Source: JBEKYD01 sp049509915 (GTDB taxonomy: Bacteria > Acidobacteriota > Terriglobia > Bryobacterales > Bryobacteraceae). From it: 64,000 nucleotides of DNA. Location: the NCBI GenBank assembly GCA_049509915.1, contig JBEKZL010000020.1, positions 1-64,000 of the forward strand, given 5' to 3'. Positions 49,428 through 58,437 of this stretch are shown one piece after another (within the stretch, counting starts at the first letter, position 1; each line of letters starts with the position of its first letter). The translations under genes and the position numbers were made by a program. The notes below the pieces were generated by a model. It was not told the origin of the DNA. It saw only the letters and a list, made by a program, of their open reading frames with translations, and did not search any database.

Positions 49428-51899
49428 ATGGCTAAATGGACCAGGCGCATATTCGTCGGCGGGATTTCCGCTTCGCTCTGCGCTTTGAAAGCGGCGGCGG
49501 CGCCGACGTCCGGGGGACTGACGCTGTGGTACCGAAAGCCGGCCGAAAGATGGACCGACGCGCTTCCCATCGGCAATGGCAGGCTGGGGGCGATGGTGTT
49601 CGGCGGAGTGGAAGATGAACGGCTTGGGTTGAACGAAGATACGTTCTGGTCCGGCGCGCCGCGGGAGTGGAACAATCCGGATGCCCGCCAGCACCTGGCC
49701 GAGGTGCGGCGACTGGTTCTCGACGAGGCGGACTACGTGGGCGCGGATGGCGTATGCCGCCAAATGCAGGGACCGTACAACCAATCGTACCTCGCGCTGG
49801 CGGACCTGCACATCGAAACCGGGCGCATGGGCGGGATTGACGACTATCGCCGCGACCTGGACCTGGACCTGGGCGTTTCGCGGGTGAGCTATCGCACGGC
49901 GGGCGCCAGCCACGCGCGGGAAACGTTCGCCTCGGCGCCGGACCAGGTAATCGTGGCGCGATGGACCACCACCGATCGCGCCGGGATCGACGTGGCGCTC
50001 TCGCTCGCGAGCCCGGTCGATTCCGATGCCCACGCGTCCGATAGCGGCGTGCTGCGGCTCACCGGCAAAGCGCCTTCGAACGTGGAGCCGAACTACGTCA
50101 GTTCCGCCGACCCGGTTGTCTACGACGCAGCCGAGGGCAAGGGGATGCGCTTCGAAGTGCGATTGCAAGCGGTGCCGGAAGGCGGCACGATGCGCGCACA
50201 GGGCGGGAAGCTCCGCATCGAGGGTGCCCGCGCCATCACCGTGCTGATCGCCGCCAACACCGGCTTTCGGGGATACGATCACGATCCGGACGGAGCGGCG
50301 GGCGAGATCGCCGAAGCGTGCCGGCGACAACTGGAGTCGGCCCGGAACAAGCCCTATGCGGCCTTGCTGCGCGCTCACGTGGCGGACCACCAGGCGCGGT
50401 TCCGCAGGGTTGCGCTCAGCCTGCCTCAACTCGGGCCGTCCAACCTCGCCACCGATGAACGCCTGCGCGATTTCGCCGCCAATCCCGATCCCGATCTGGC
50501 CGCCCTGTACTTTCAGTACGGACGCTATCTTCTGATTTCCAGTTCGCGGCCTGGCACGCAGCCGGCCAATCTTCAAGGCATTTGGAACCCGGAGATGCGG
50601 CCGCCGTGGAGCGCAAACTGGACGGCCAACATCAACGTGCAGATGAACTATTGGCTGGCAGAAACCTGCAACCTGGCGGAATGCCACGAGCCGCTGTTCG
50701 ACCTCATCGAGGGGCTGAGCAAGACGGGCGCCAAAACCGCCGCCGTGAATTACGGCTGCAAAGGCTGGGTTTCCCATCATAACGTCGACCTTTGGCGGCA
50801 ATCCGCGCCGGTTGGGGATTACGGAAAGGGTAATCCCACCTGGGCGAACTGGGCGATGAGCGGACCGTGGCTTTGTGCCCACCTTTGGGAGCACTACGCT
50901 TTTGGCGGCGACCGCGAATTTTTGCGCGCCAAGGCCTATCCTCTGATGAAGTCCTCCGCCGAGTTCTACCTCGACTGGCTGATTGAGCGAAAGGATGGAC
51001 GCCTGTCGACCTGCCCCTCGCATTCCACGGAGAACAATTTTATAGCTCCGGATGGGCGCACGGCCGAAACCAGCGACGGCTGCACCATGGATATGGCGCT
51101 CCTCTCCGAGCTGTTCTCGAACACGATCGAGGCGGCGCGAACGCTGGGAGTCGATTCCGATTTTACCGCCCGTTTGCAGGCGGCGCGTGGGCGGCTTGTG
51201 CCGTACCAGATCGGCAGCCACGGCCAGCTTCAGGAATGGTCGCGGGATTTCGCTGAGGCCACGCCCGGCCAGCGCCACATGTCGCACATGTACCCGCTGT
51301 TTCCAGGCAGCGAATTCACCTCGCGGCGCAAGCCGGAATTGTGGAAGGCCGCGCGCGTATCGCTGGAGCGCCGCCTGGCAGCCGGGGGCGCATATACCGG
51401 TTGGAGCCGGGCGTGGGCGATCAACTTTTGGGCCAGGCTGCTCGACGGCGAAAAGGCCTGGGAATCGGTTCGGCTGCTGTTCCAGCACAGCACCGGGCCC
51501 AATCTGTTCGACACCCACCCGGCCGGCGATTCCTGGATCTTCCAGATCGATGGCAATTTCGGCGCCACCGCGGCAATCGCCGAAATGCTTCTGCAGAGCC
51601 ACGACGGCGGGATCGACTTTCTGCCCGCGCTGCCGCAAGCCTGGAGCAAGGGAAGCGTGCGCGGATTGCGGGCGCGCGGCGGCGTCACCATCGACATCCG
51701 CTGGGACGGCGGGAAGGCCGCGGAAGCCTTTTTGCGGTCGAGCCTCGCGGGTGAGCATCTGCTCAGGCCGGCCCCAGGCACGCGCATCCGCGAAATCCGG
51801 GGCCAGGACGGAAAGAAGGTCCAAGGAACGCCGGACGCCGATTCTGCTGTGCGGGTCCGGCTGCAGGCTGGCCGCGTTTATCGGGTACTGTTCGCGTGA
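49428..51899 (+). CDS. Glycoside hydrolase family 95 (alpha-L-fucosidase/galactosidase)
   Basis: An 823-aa exported enzyme; residues 1-25 form the signal (RRIFVGGISASLCALKAAAA). The N-terminal beta-sandwich includes PIGNGRLGAMVFGG and LNEDTFWSGAP. In the (alpha/alpha)6 barrel the catalytic-site motifs of GH95 are visible: INVQMNYWLAE near residue 400, CPSHSTENNF near residue 528 with the acid glutamate, and IDGNFGATAA near residue 708. The family removes alpha-1,2-linked L-fucose or L-galactose from glycans such as xyloglucan. It fits the locus beside GH2 and the receptor. Confidence 0.93.
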   Translation: MAKWTRRIFVGGISASLCALKAAAAPTSGGLTLWYRKPAERWTDALPIGNGRLGAMVFGGVEDERLGLNEDTFWSGAPREWNNPDARQHLAEVRRLVLDEADYVGADGVCRQMQGPYNQSYLALADLHIETGRMGGIDDYRRDLDLDLGVSRVSYRTAGASHARETFASAPDQVIVARWTTTDRAGIDVALSLASPVDSDAHASDSGVLRLTGKAPSNVEPNYVSSADPVVYDAAEGKGMRFEVRLQAVPEGGTMRAQGGKLRIEGARAITVLIAANTGFRGYDHDPDGAAGEIAEACRRQLESARNKPYAALLRAHVADHQARFRRVALSLPQLGPSNLATDERLRDFAANPDPDLAALYFQYGRYLLISSSRPGTQPANLQGIWNPEMRPPWSANWTANINVQMNYWLAETCNLAECHEPLFDLIEGLSKTGAKTAAVNYGCKGWVSHHNVDLWRQSAPVGDYGKGNPTWANWAMSGPWLCAHLWEHYAFGGDREFLRAKAYPLMKSSAEFYLDWLIERKDGRLSTCPSHSTENNFIAPDGRTAETSDGCTMDMALLSELFSNTIEAARTLGVDSDFTARLQAARGRLVPYQIGSHGQLQEWSRDFAEATPGQRHMSHMYPLFPGSEFTSRRKPELWKAARVSLERRLAAGGAYTGWSRAWAINFWARLLDGEKAWESVRLLFQHSTGPNLFDTHPAGDSWIFQIDGNFGATAAIAEMLLQSHDGGIDFLPALPQAWSKGSVRGLRARGGVTIDIRWDGGKAAEAFLRSSLAGEHLLRPAPGTRIREIRGQDGKKVQGTPDADSAVRVRLQAGRVYRVLFA

Positions 51900-51909
51900 C
51901 GGCGCGGGC

Positions 51910-52692
51910 TCAACCGGATCGCGGCCCCGCTAGCGGGGCGAGATAGTTGCCGGCGGCCGCCGCCATGAAGTCCATGTCGGTGGGCGCCTGGAAGAGCCGA
52001 AAGCCCTGCCGGAGATATTCCTCGGCCTGCTCCGGCGTCCGGGCCGGCCGCCCCAGACACTTGCCATACTTCTTGCCTGCTTCGATCACCGGGGCGATGG
52101 CCTCGTGCACCTTGGGATGGCTCTGGTCGCCGCGCAACCCCAGCGAGAACGATAGATCGTTGGTGCCGATGAAGAGCGCATCCACGCCGGGAGTGGCGGC
52201 AATCTCATCGATCCGCTCCACTGCGGCCGCTTCTTCCACCACGGTGATGACGGTGACGTTGCGGTCGGCGGAATCGTAATAGCTCTCGCCGCCGGGCCAA
52301 CTGCGCCGTGCCAGTCCGGGACCCGCGCCGCGCCGTCCGGTGGGTGGATAACGGCACGCCGCGGCAGCTTGCCGCGCCAGTTCGGGCGTGGTGGTGAAGG
52401 GGAATATCACGCCGCTCACGCCCGCGTCCAGCACCCGCTTCGCCATCCAGAGTTCGTTTATCGGCACGCGCGCAAAAAGCAGCGTGGGCAATGCGCGGGT
52501 GGCCAGCACCATGCCGCGCAGGGTCTCCAGGGTGATGGGGGAGTGCTCCATCTCTATCCACAGAAAATCGAAGCCGAGCTCGGCCATGCGCGCCGCGGTT
52601 TCCAGGCTCGCGGTGGTGATGGTGGCGGCGACAACCGGCCGCCCCTCGCGGAACTTGCGCTTTACGGGACTCTCCCAACTTGCGTCTGTCAT
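51910..52692 (-). CDS. HpcH/HpaI-type aldolase (2-keto-3-deoxy sugar acid aldolase)
   Basis: A 260-aa class II pyruvate aldolase. Family features are GFDFLWIEMEHSPI near residue 50, the arginine in LLFARVP, and GVDALFIGTNDLSFSLG near residue 180. These enzymes cut 2-keto-3-deoxy-sugar acids to pyruvate and an aldehyde. The start ATG at 52692 overlaps the TGA of the upstream gene (ATGA), so the two are translationally coupled. Together with the dehydratase-like proteins it would complete a fuconate or galactonate route to pyruvate, an inference. It has no export signal, unlike the dehydratases. Confidence 0.85.
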   Translation of the reverse strand: MTDASWESPVKRKFREGRPVVAATITTASLETAARMAELGFDFLWIEMEHSPITLETLRGMVLATRALPTLLFARVPINELWMAKRVLDAGVSGVIFPFTTTPELARQAAAACRYPPTGRRGAGPGLARRSWPGGESYYDSADRNVTVITVVEEAAAVERIDEIAATPGVDALFIGTNDLSFSLGLRGDQSHPKVHEAIAPVIEAGKKYGKCLGRPARTPEQAEEYLRQGFRLFQAPTDMDFMAAAAGNYLAPLAGPRSG

Positions 52693-55073
52693 TTTCTTAT
52701 TAACCAAATCTCCGAAACCTGGCTGCCGCGCCCGTTGCCGCCCAGGCCCGGCTCGCGGCTCCAGCTCAAGGTCAACTCGCCGGTCGCGGTGGCCTCCCTG
52801 GGAATGTCGAATTCCAGTGGCCGCACCGGCATCGGCTTCGCGATCAACGGATGAATTTCGATTCGATCGTTCGCCATCAACCGGATTTTAACGCGCGGGC
52901 TGTCGCCGCCGTACACCACGCGGATTTTGTACTCGGCGCCGCGGTCCAGGTCCTGGTAGCGCAGTCGGAGGGCCTCATCGAACAGCGACTCCGCCTGGGT
53001 CCACCAGGAGGTGCGGAGCGTCCGGTCGCCCGCAAATCCAACCAGCGGCGATTCCCAGAACGCCGGGTCGGCCCGGTAACCACGCCCGCGCAACAAATGC
53101 GGTTGCTGGGCGGGATTCCCCAAATCGTCGTAGAAGCCTCCGGGACCCGGGTCGGTCCAATGAACGATGCGCTCCAGCTCCTTCAAACGCTCGTTTTCCT
53201 CAGGCATGCGGCGCAACTCGGTGAACTTCCCCTCCAGCCACACACGGTTGTTTAGGGGCGCGTCCACGGTATCGAGGTTAGCGCCGCGCTCCACCGCGAT
53301 GGCTTTATAGCGCGGCACACTCAATTGCATGCGGATACTTTGAAACAACGCTTCCGCCAGCTCGAAGATGCGCGCGCGGCGGTCGCCGGCTACGCGGGAG
53401 GTTACCGCCAGGTCCAGCACCTCTTCGGCGCGCTTAACGGCGTTCAGAGATCCGGCCGCGGCCGCACGGCGCAATTCGGACATGGCACGGTCCTCCAGGC
53501 TGGTCTCGTACAACAGGCGGGACCGCGTGTAGGCATCGTAGTAGGCGCGATAGAGCGCCTGCTGGAACCGCCAGTTGGCCAGCACCGCGGGCGGCGCGTT
53601 TCGCTCCATCTCCTGGAACTGCTGAAGCGTGGTTTCCACTCCGGCATTGGCTGCCAGCGGCCCGCGCCAGTTCCGCTCCAGCGCAAGCAGACCCTGGGCG
53701 AAACTCTCGCTATAACGTTCGCCTATGAAGTAGCGGCTGTATTCCCGCAGAATATCGGCCACGCCGCGGTCCGGGTCCCATCCCAGGGCGCTCCACACCA
53801 TCTTGTTCACGTCGTCGTTACAACCCTCGGAATACGTCAGGAAGCCGATGGTGTAGGGCTGCAGCAAGCGGAAGATATTGGCCTCGTCGATGGGCCGCGG
53901 GTTGATTGTCTCGCGCCCCTCGGTGACGGCGTAGGCCACATCCCAATCCGGAACCGGGTACTGCGCCTGGCGGCTGTGGGTGATATCCGGGTAGTGACGA
54001 ATCGGGTACCGCTCCGGCACGGCCGCGCGCAATTGCGGCAGGCTCATGCCCACCTGCGGCCCAAAGACCACGCCACTGAGCCACTCCGGCTGTTGGTTCT
54101 TCAAAATGCTCAGAAACTCATCCATCCACGCGCTGGTGAAGCTCTGCGGGGAAACCCACATCTGCGCCTTGGGGTGGTAGCGGCGCAGGACTTCCGTTTC
54201 CTTTTCGAGCAGCCCCATCAGCACCTTCGGCCGGGTGTGGCCGGGATCGCCGCCCGGAACAAAAACCGCGTCCACGCGCGGCAATTGGCGGAAGACCTCG
54301 CCCCATTCCTCCAGCGCGGCCGCCACGGTCTTTGCGTCCGCATAGTCGCCATCCATCGCCGGATACCAGATCCACACGTCGAGCCCATAGGCATTGGCCA
54401 GGCGGGACATCTCGATCATCATGCGCATGGGCGGCAGCGGAAATAGAGGGCTATCGGCCGCGTCGTCCGAGCGCGGCGGAATCAGCTCGATCGCGTTGGC
54501 CCCGAACACCACCAGGTCGCGCATGTACTGCTCCCAGACGGGAACGCTCCAGCCGTCGTAAGAATTGGTTTTTGGCCGATAGCCCAACTGATGGCCCCGC
54601 AGCCGGTACTTCGGCGCCGTGGCTATGCGCAGATCGTCCGGTGCCTCCACCACATCGCGATCCATCTTCAGGTGGCGCAGCAGCGCTCCCACGCCGAACA
54701 GCGTACCGCGGGCATCGTTGCCGACGACCAGCACGTGTTCGCCGATGGTCTGAATCCGGTATCCGTCCGCTCCGGCCACGGTGGGAATTAGCTGCGATGC
54801 GGGCGAAGCGACGGCCGTGCCCAGGCCCGATTCCCGGCCGACGAAGATCGCCGGTCCAGGGCCCGGCCAGCGGTCGGCAATGGATAGCCGGATGCGCGTG
54901 CGCTTCTCGATTTCATCGAGCAGCATCGCCACCGCCTTCTGTTCCGGGCCGGCCAGGTTGGGAGCCGGAACCACCACCGCATTTGCGACGTTCAGCGCGG
55001 CTCCCGCTTTCGCCAGCAGAAGCAGCACTAGAGCGAAAACCGTAGCGTGCGATCGGGGCGCCATCTCATTCAT
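52689..55073 (-). CDS. Large secreted glycosidase-like protein (alpha-glucuronidase/hexosaminidase-like)
   Basis: A 794-aa exported protein. A start at 55073 (or the ATG at 55064) gives the signal HATVFALVLLLLAKAGAAL. The N-terminal domain (EQKAVAMLLDEIEKRTRIRL, FVGRESGLGT, GEHVLVVGNDARGTLFGVGA) resembles the hexosaminidase/alpha-glucuronidase N-domain. A barrel follows (YGLDVWIWYPAMDGDYADAK, VDAVFVPGGDPGHTRPK), then a helical region and a C-terminal beta-module. I see no certain catalytic pair; PGGDPGH is a candidate acidic site. The family is not assigned. It is coupled to the aldolase gene. Confidence 0.65.
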   Translation of the reverse strand: MNEMAPRSHATVFALVLLLLAKAGAALNVANAVVVPAPNLAGPEQKAVAMLLDEIEKRTRIRLSIADRWPGPGPAIFVGRESGLGTAVASPASQLIPTVAGADGYRIQTIGEHVLVVGNDARGTLFGVGALLRHLKMDRDVVEAPDDLRIATAPKYRLRGHQLGYRPKTNSYDGWSVPVWEQYMRDLVVFGANAIELIPPRSDDAADSPLFPLPPMRMMIEMSRLANAYGLDVWIWYPAMDGDYADAKTVAAALEEWGEVFRQLPRVDAVFVPGGDPGHTRPKVLMGLLEKETEVLRRYHPKAQMWVSPQSFTSAWMDEFLSILKNQQPEWLSGVVFGPQVGMSLPQLRAAVPERYPIRHYPDITHSRQAQYPVPDWDVAYAVTEGRETINPRPIDEANIFRLLQPYTIGFLTYSEGCNDDVNKMVWSALGWDPDRGVADILREYSRYFIGERYSESFAQGLLALERNWRGPLAANAGVETTLQQFQEMERNAPPAVLANWRFQQALYRAYYDAYTRSRLLYETSLEDRAMSELRRAAAAGSLNAVKRAEEVLDLAVTSRVAGDRRARIFELAEALFQSIRMQLSVPRYKAIAVERGANLDTVDAPLNNRVWLEGKFTELRRMPEENERLKELERIVHWTDPGPGGFYDDLGNPAQQPHLLRGRGYRADPAFWESPLVGFAGDRTLRTSWWTQAESLFDEALRLRYQDLDRGAEYKIRVVYGGDSPRVKIRLMANDRIEIHPLIAKPMPVRPLEFDIPREATATGELTLSWSREPGLGGNGRGSQVSEIWLIRK

Positions 55074-55134
55074 TATAGGTGCGAGAGAGGCTGGGACCCG
55101 GACCAGGGCTGAAAACGCAAGTATACTGTGGGAT

Positions 55135-56229
55135 GTGCGCCGTCTGCCCATTCTTTTAGCATTTCCGCTACTCGCCGCCGCGCCGCCCGCCGCCTTCGTC
55201 GAGCACACCATCGCCACGGATCTCCGCGGCGGCTACCAGGTCGTCGTCGCCGACCTCAACCACGATGGCAAACCCGACCTGATCGCGCTCGCGAGCGGCA
55301 TGAGCGAACTGGTCTGGTACGAGAACCCCGGCTGGCAGCGCCACGTGCTGGCGACCGGCCAGTCCCACATGATCAACTGCGCCGTTATCGGCAACGAAAT
55401 CGTTCTCGCCAGCGAATTCAGCAACGAGGCAAAGAACTCCATCGGCCTGGTCAGCGTCCTTCGCCCCGGTCCCGATCCGCTGCAGCCGTGGACGGCCACG
55501 GAAATCGACCGCCTCCCGACCAGCCACCGGCTGCGCGTGGCCGATCTGTTCGGCGATGGCCACCCGGTCGTCGTCAACGCCGCGCTCAACGGTCCGTCAG
55601 CTATGGCACCGGACTACCGCGATCAAACTCCGCTGGTATACTACCGGCCCGGCGAATGGAAGCGGCGCGTCATCAGCACGGAAAACTCGGGCGTGGTGCA
55701 CGGCATCTTCATTACCCAGTCCAATTGCATTCTGACCGCCAGCTTCACCGGCATTCACCGCTTCTGCGCCAGCAAGGCCGGCGCCTTTGAGCGTACCGAA
55801 ATCGCCAAAGGCGATCCAGCGCCCTGGCCCAAGTCCGGATCGAGCGACATCACCGTCGGCCATCTCGGCAAGACCCGATTCCTCGCCACCATCGAACCCT
55901 GGCACGGCAACCAGGTGGCCGTCTACACCGAGAAGAACTCCAAATGGGAACGCGAAGTGATCGACGATTCTCTGTTGGACGGCCATACCATCCAGACCGC
56001 CGATTTCAACCACGACGGCAACGACGAAATTGTGGCCGGCTTTCGCGGCCAGCCCCATTCGGTCTACCTGTACAGCTTCGACAGCGCCGCCAAACGCTGG
56101 GTCCGTTCCGATCTCGACAACGGGGGCATGGGCGCCGCGGCCTGCGCCATCGCCGATTTGAACGGAGACGGCCGGCCGGATGTCGCCTGTATCGGGGCCA
56201 ACCGGCTCAAGTGGTACGAAAACCGCTAA
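55135..56229 (+). CDS. Secreted FG-GAP/VCBS-repeat protein
   Basis: The start is a GTG at 55135; TATACT ends seven bases upstream, suggesting a leaderless message, and the frame extending to 54781 is antisense to the neighbouring gene. The signal peptide is RRLPILLAFPLLAAAPPA. The mature protein is a beta-propeller with calcium-binding DxDxDG-type loops in FG-GAP repeats: VVADLNHDGKPDLIAL, TADFNHDGNDEIVAG and IADLNGDGRPDVACI. Such proteins bind calcium and carbohydrate or protein at the cell surface. Length 364. Confidence 0.82.
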   Translation: MRRLPILLAFPLLAAAPPAAFVEHTIATDLRGGYQVVVADLNHDGKPDLIALASGMSELVWYENPGWQRHVLATGQSHMINCAVIGNEIVLASEFSNEAKNSIGLVSVLRPGPDPLQPWTATEIDRLPTSHRLRVADLFGDGHPVVVNAALNGPSAMAPDYRDQTPLVYYRPGEWKRRVISTENSGVVHGIFITQSNCILTASFTGIHRFCASKAGAFERTEIAKGDPAPWPKSGSSDITVGHLGKTRFLATIEPWHGNQVAVYTEKNSKWEREVIDDSLLDGHTIQTADFNHDGNDEIVAGFRGQPHSVYLYSFDSAAKRWVRSDLDNGGMGAAACAIADLNGDGRPDVACIGANRLKWYENR

Positions 56230-56233
56230 AGGT

Positions 56234-56707
56234 TCACTCGCCGCCCGCTTCCTCCCTGGGCCCTTGTTGTGGATTCGTCTCCAGGTCTTCAATAGCCTTC
56301 CGGCACTCCTCCGGGACGGGAACCGCCTTGCCAAGGCTGTAATCGAGGACCACCACGGCCGATTCCACCTCCGCGGCAACCATATCCAGTGCTTTGCTCA
56401 CCACCCGGTGCTGCATCTGGAGGCTGCGGTTCCCCACCCGCGTCACCCTGGCGCCGATGTAGACCGAGTCGGGAAACGTCAAAGCCCGCTTGAAATCGCA
56501 GGTAATACTGGCCAGTATCGGCCCGACGCCCGCTGGCGGTAACGGCGGCCACAGCCCCACTCGCAACAGGTATTCAACCCGCGCGGTCTCGCACCAACGC
56601 AGATACACGATGTTGTTCACGTGCCCGAAGGCGTCCTGGTCGCCCCAGAGCAAGGGGATCGTAACGATCACGGGATAACCCGTGAGGGACTCATGCCATA
56701 GTTTCAT
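56234..56707 (-). CDS. Acyl-CoA thioesterase, 4-hydroxybenzoyl-CoA type
   Basis: A 157-aa hot-dog-fold protein. WGDQDAFGHVNNIVYLRWCE near residue 22 contains the catalytic aspartate and the HVNN motif. ITCDFKRALTFPDSVYI matches the second strand pair. Members hydrolyse acyl-CoA thioesters of aromatic or short chains; YbgC-type is also possible. The gene converges on the FG-GAP gene, the stop codons four bases apart. The tail has charged residues not seen in short homologues. Confidence 0.88.
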   Translation of the reverse strand: MKLWHESLTGYPVIVTIPLLWGDQDAFGHVNNIVYLRWCETARVEYLLRVGLWPPLPPAGVGPILASITCDFKRALTFPDSVYIGARVTRVGNRSLQMQHRVVSKALDMVAAEVESAVVVLDYSLGKAVPVPEECRKAIEDLETNPQQGPREEAGGE

Positions 56708-56736
56708 GGGGTAACTTCTGTAAGTCGGGGCGCGGC

Positions 56737-57579
56737 CTACTTCCGGGTAAAGCCGGAGGGGATGGCGAAGATGGAGTTGGGGATGTCGGCGGCGGAAAAG
56801 TCGCTGGATTCGGTGGTGGTCTCATACAGGGGAGCCCCCGCGCCGCTTCCGCCGGGCATGCGTGCCAGGGCCTGTCTGGCCATCTCGCCTTGTTGGCCGG
56901 GCTGCTTGGCCATCTCTTCCAGGCGCGCCCGCGCCTGCGCCAGACCGGCCTGCGCCTGGCCCATTTGCTCCTCAGAACCCGCGGCGGATTTCATGCGCAC
57001 GGTCTGCAAAACCGCGACGCCATTCATGGCCGACATCTTTTTCTGCATTTCCGCCATGGCTTTTTGCACGCCCGGGCTTCCGCCCGCCATCGCCGAAAGC
57101 GCGCCGCCGTTCTTCTGGTAGAAGGCGCGCATGTTCTGCCAGCCCGGCACGTCGGCCGATATCCAGGACTCCGCTTCGATCTGCATCTTCATTCCGGCCG
57201 CGGTTGTAGCCATGGTCATCACCACCTGCCTGCAGTTGAAGCCGGCGATGGTCTTTGTCTGCCCGGTCTCCTTGACGTCGATCTGGACATCGACATTGGC
57301 CGCCTCGGCCGGCATGTTTCCGCCGATGGGCCGCACCGAGTAAGTTTTGGCGGCCTTGTCGATGGTGGTCATGGTCTGCGCATCGTAATCGATAATGTGC
57401 GCCGTGTTGCCGCTATCGAACAGCACTCTGGAACCCTTGAAGAAGTACTTGGTAACCTGCGGCGCGGCGGCGGCACCAGCCATGCCTTGCGAGCCCTTTC
57501 TGGTTTGCGTATAGCTGAAATCCGCGTGAGCCGCAAAGCTCGCCGCCAATACCAGGGTCAATAATCGAGCGCTCTTCAT
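56737..57579 (-). CDS. Secreted DUF4412-like protein
   Basis: A 280-aa exported protein with AGGAGG before the ATG and a signal peptide at residues 1-19 (SARLLTLVLAASFAAHA). The core (YFFKGSRVLFDSG, HIIDYDAQTMTTIDKAAKTY, IAGFNCRQVVMTMA, ESWISADVPGWQNM) is the beta-barrel of the DUF4412 type with one conserved cysteine. A second, Gln/Ala-rich helical region (AQAGLAQARARLEEMA) is unusual. Function unknown. Confidence 0.7.
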   Translation of the reverse strand: MKSARLLTLVLAASFAAHADFSYTQTRKGSQGMAGAAAAPQVTKYFFKGSRVLFDSGNTAHIIDYDAQTMTTIDKAAKTYSVRPIGGNMPAEAANVDVQIDVKETGQTKTIAGFNCRQVVMTMATTAAGMKMQIEAESWISADVPGWQNMRAFYQKNGGALSAMAGGSPGVQKAMAEMQKKMSAMNGVAVLQTVRMKSAAGSEEQMGQAQAGLAQARARLEEMAKQPGQQGEMARQALARMPGGSGAGAPLYETTTESSDFSAADIPNSIFAIPSGFTRK

Positions 57580-57648
57580 TTTGATCCTCCTCTGAGTAGT
57601 CTACAGGTATGACGGGTTTCCGCCAACTGGGCAGCCTTCCAATCAGCG

Positions 57649-57671
57649 GCGACCGCTCCTCTCGCGGTCGC
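57649..57671 (+). repeat. Perfect hairpin copy of the GCGACCGC repeat
   Basis: GCGACCGC, seven bases, GCGGTCGC. It lies between the DUF4412-like gene and thiE and is the best preserved of the four copies. Confidence 0.65.
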
Positions 57672-57728
57672 GCCTCGGTTACGAGCGCCGCGTGTTTGCA
57701 GTCACTTACCGAGCCGCGCCGGCAATGG

Positions 57729-57734
57729 TATCAT
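57729..57734 (+). promoter_or_regulatory. Candidate -10 box (TATCAT) of thiE
   Basis: GGTATCAT lies 26 bases before the chosen ATG of thiE. Confidence 0.3.
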
Positions 57735-57760
57735 GGGCGAACAGCAAAAAATTCAGCCCC

Positions 57761-58393
57761 ATGACTTTGCCGCGTGTCTACCCGATTCTGGATACCGACG
57801 CGCTTGGCCGGCGCGGCCTCACGCTCGCCGCCGCCGCCGAAGCTTTCCTCCAGGGCGGCGCGCGGATTTTACAAATTCGGCATAAGGGCCACTGGAGCCG
57901 GGCGGTGCATCAAGAGGCCATCCAGGTGGTGGAACTGTGCCGCCGGTTCGGCGCCATCCCGATCGTGAACGACCGCGCCGATTGCGCCCGTCTTTTCTCG
58001 GCCGGGCTGCACCTGGGGCAGGAGGATCTGGCGCCGAAGGACGCTCGTGGCCTGATGGGCGCCGGCGCGGTGGTCGGTTTTTCCACTCACAATGCCGCTC
58101 AGGCTGCCATTGCAGCCGGCGAGCCAGTCGACTACGTGGCCCTCGGACCTATCTTTTCCACATCTTCCAAGCGGAATCCCGACCCGGTAGTCGGACTCGA
58201 GGAACTCCGGCGGTGCCGCAATTTGACGGCGAAGCCGCTGGTGGCCATCGGAGGAATCACGGCCGTCAACGCGCCCGCCGTTTTCGAAGCGGGGGCCGAT
58301 TCGGTGGCGGTCATCGCGAACCTGCTGCCCGACGCCACCACTCCCGGCTCGCTGCGGCAAAGGATGGAAGAATGGCAGGCCATCGTCCACTGA
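57761..58393 (+). CDS. thiE: Thiamine-phosphate synthase ThiE
   Basis: ThiE joins HMP pyrophosphate and THZ phosphate to form thiamine phosphate. The 210-aa TIM barrel begins at the ATG at 57761 (PRVYPILDTDALGRRGLTL). Phosphate and magnesium ligands are seen in ILQIRHKGHW, IPIVNDRADCARL, HLGQEDL, VGFSTHNAAQA and YVALGPIFSTSSK, and the C-terminal LVAIGGITAVNAPAV closes the barrel. The usual K of the QLREK motif is present as RHK. No other thiamine gene or TPP riboswitch was found nearby. Confidence 0.92.
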   Translation: MTLPRVYPILDTDALGRRGLTLAAAAEAFLQGGARILQIRHKGHWSRAVHQEAIQVVELCRRFGAIPIVNDRADCARLFSAGLHLGQEDLAPKDARGLMGAGAVVGFSTHNAAQAAIAAGEPVDYVALGPIFSTSSKRNPDPVVGLEELRRCRNLTAKPLVAIGGITAVNAPAVFEAGADSVAVIANLLPDATTPGSLRQRMEEWQAIVH

Positions 58394-58437
58394 TCCGGCG
58401 CGGGCAATTCCACAGAATTTTCGTTATGCGCTCGCGA

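Noticed and set aside
49335..51824. 829-codon minus-strand frame opposite the GH95 gene
   Set aside because: It is a mirror of the GH95 coding sequence, rich in Arg, Gly and Pro, with no domain.
54781..55134. 118-codon extension of the FG-GAP protein
   Set aside because: It is antisense to the 5' part of the glycosidase-like gene; the signal peptide begins at the GTG at 55135.
57580..57760. TPP riboswitch before thiE
   Set aside because: The conserved CUGAGA and ACCUG-type elements of the THI-box were not found; only the GCGACCGC repeat and a possible -10 box are present.
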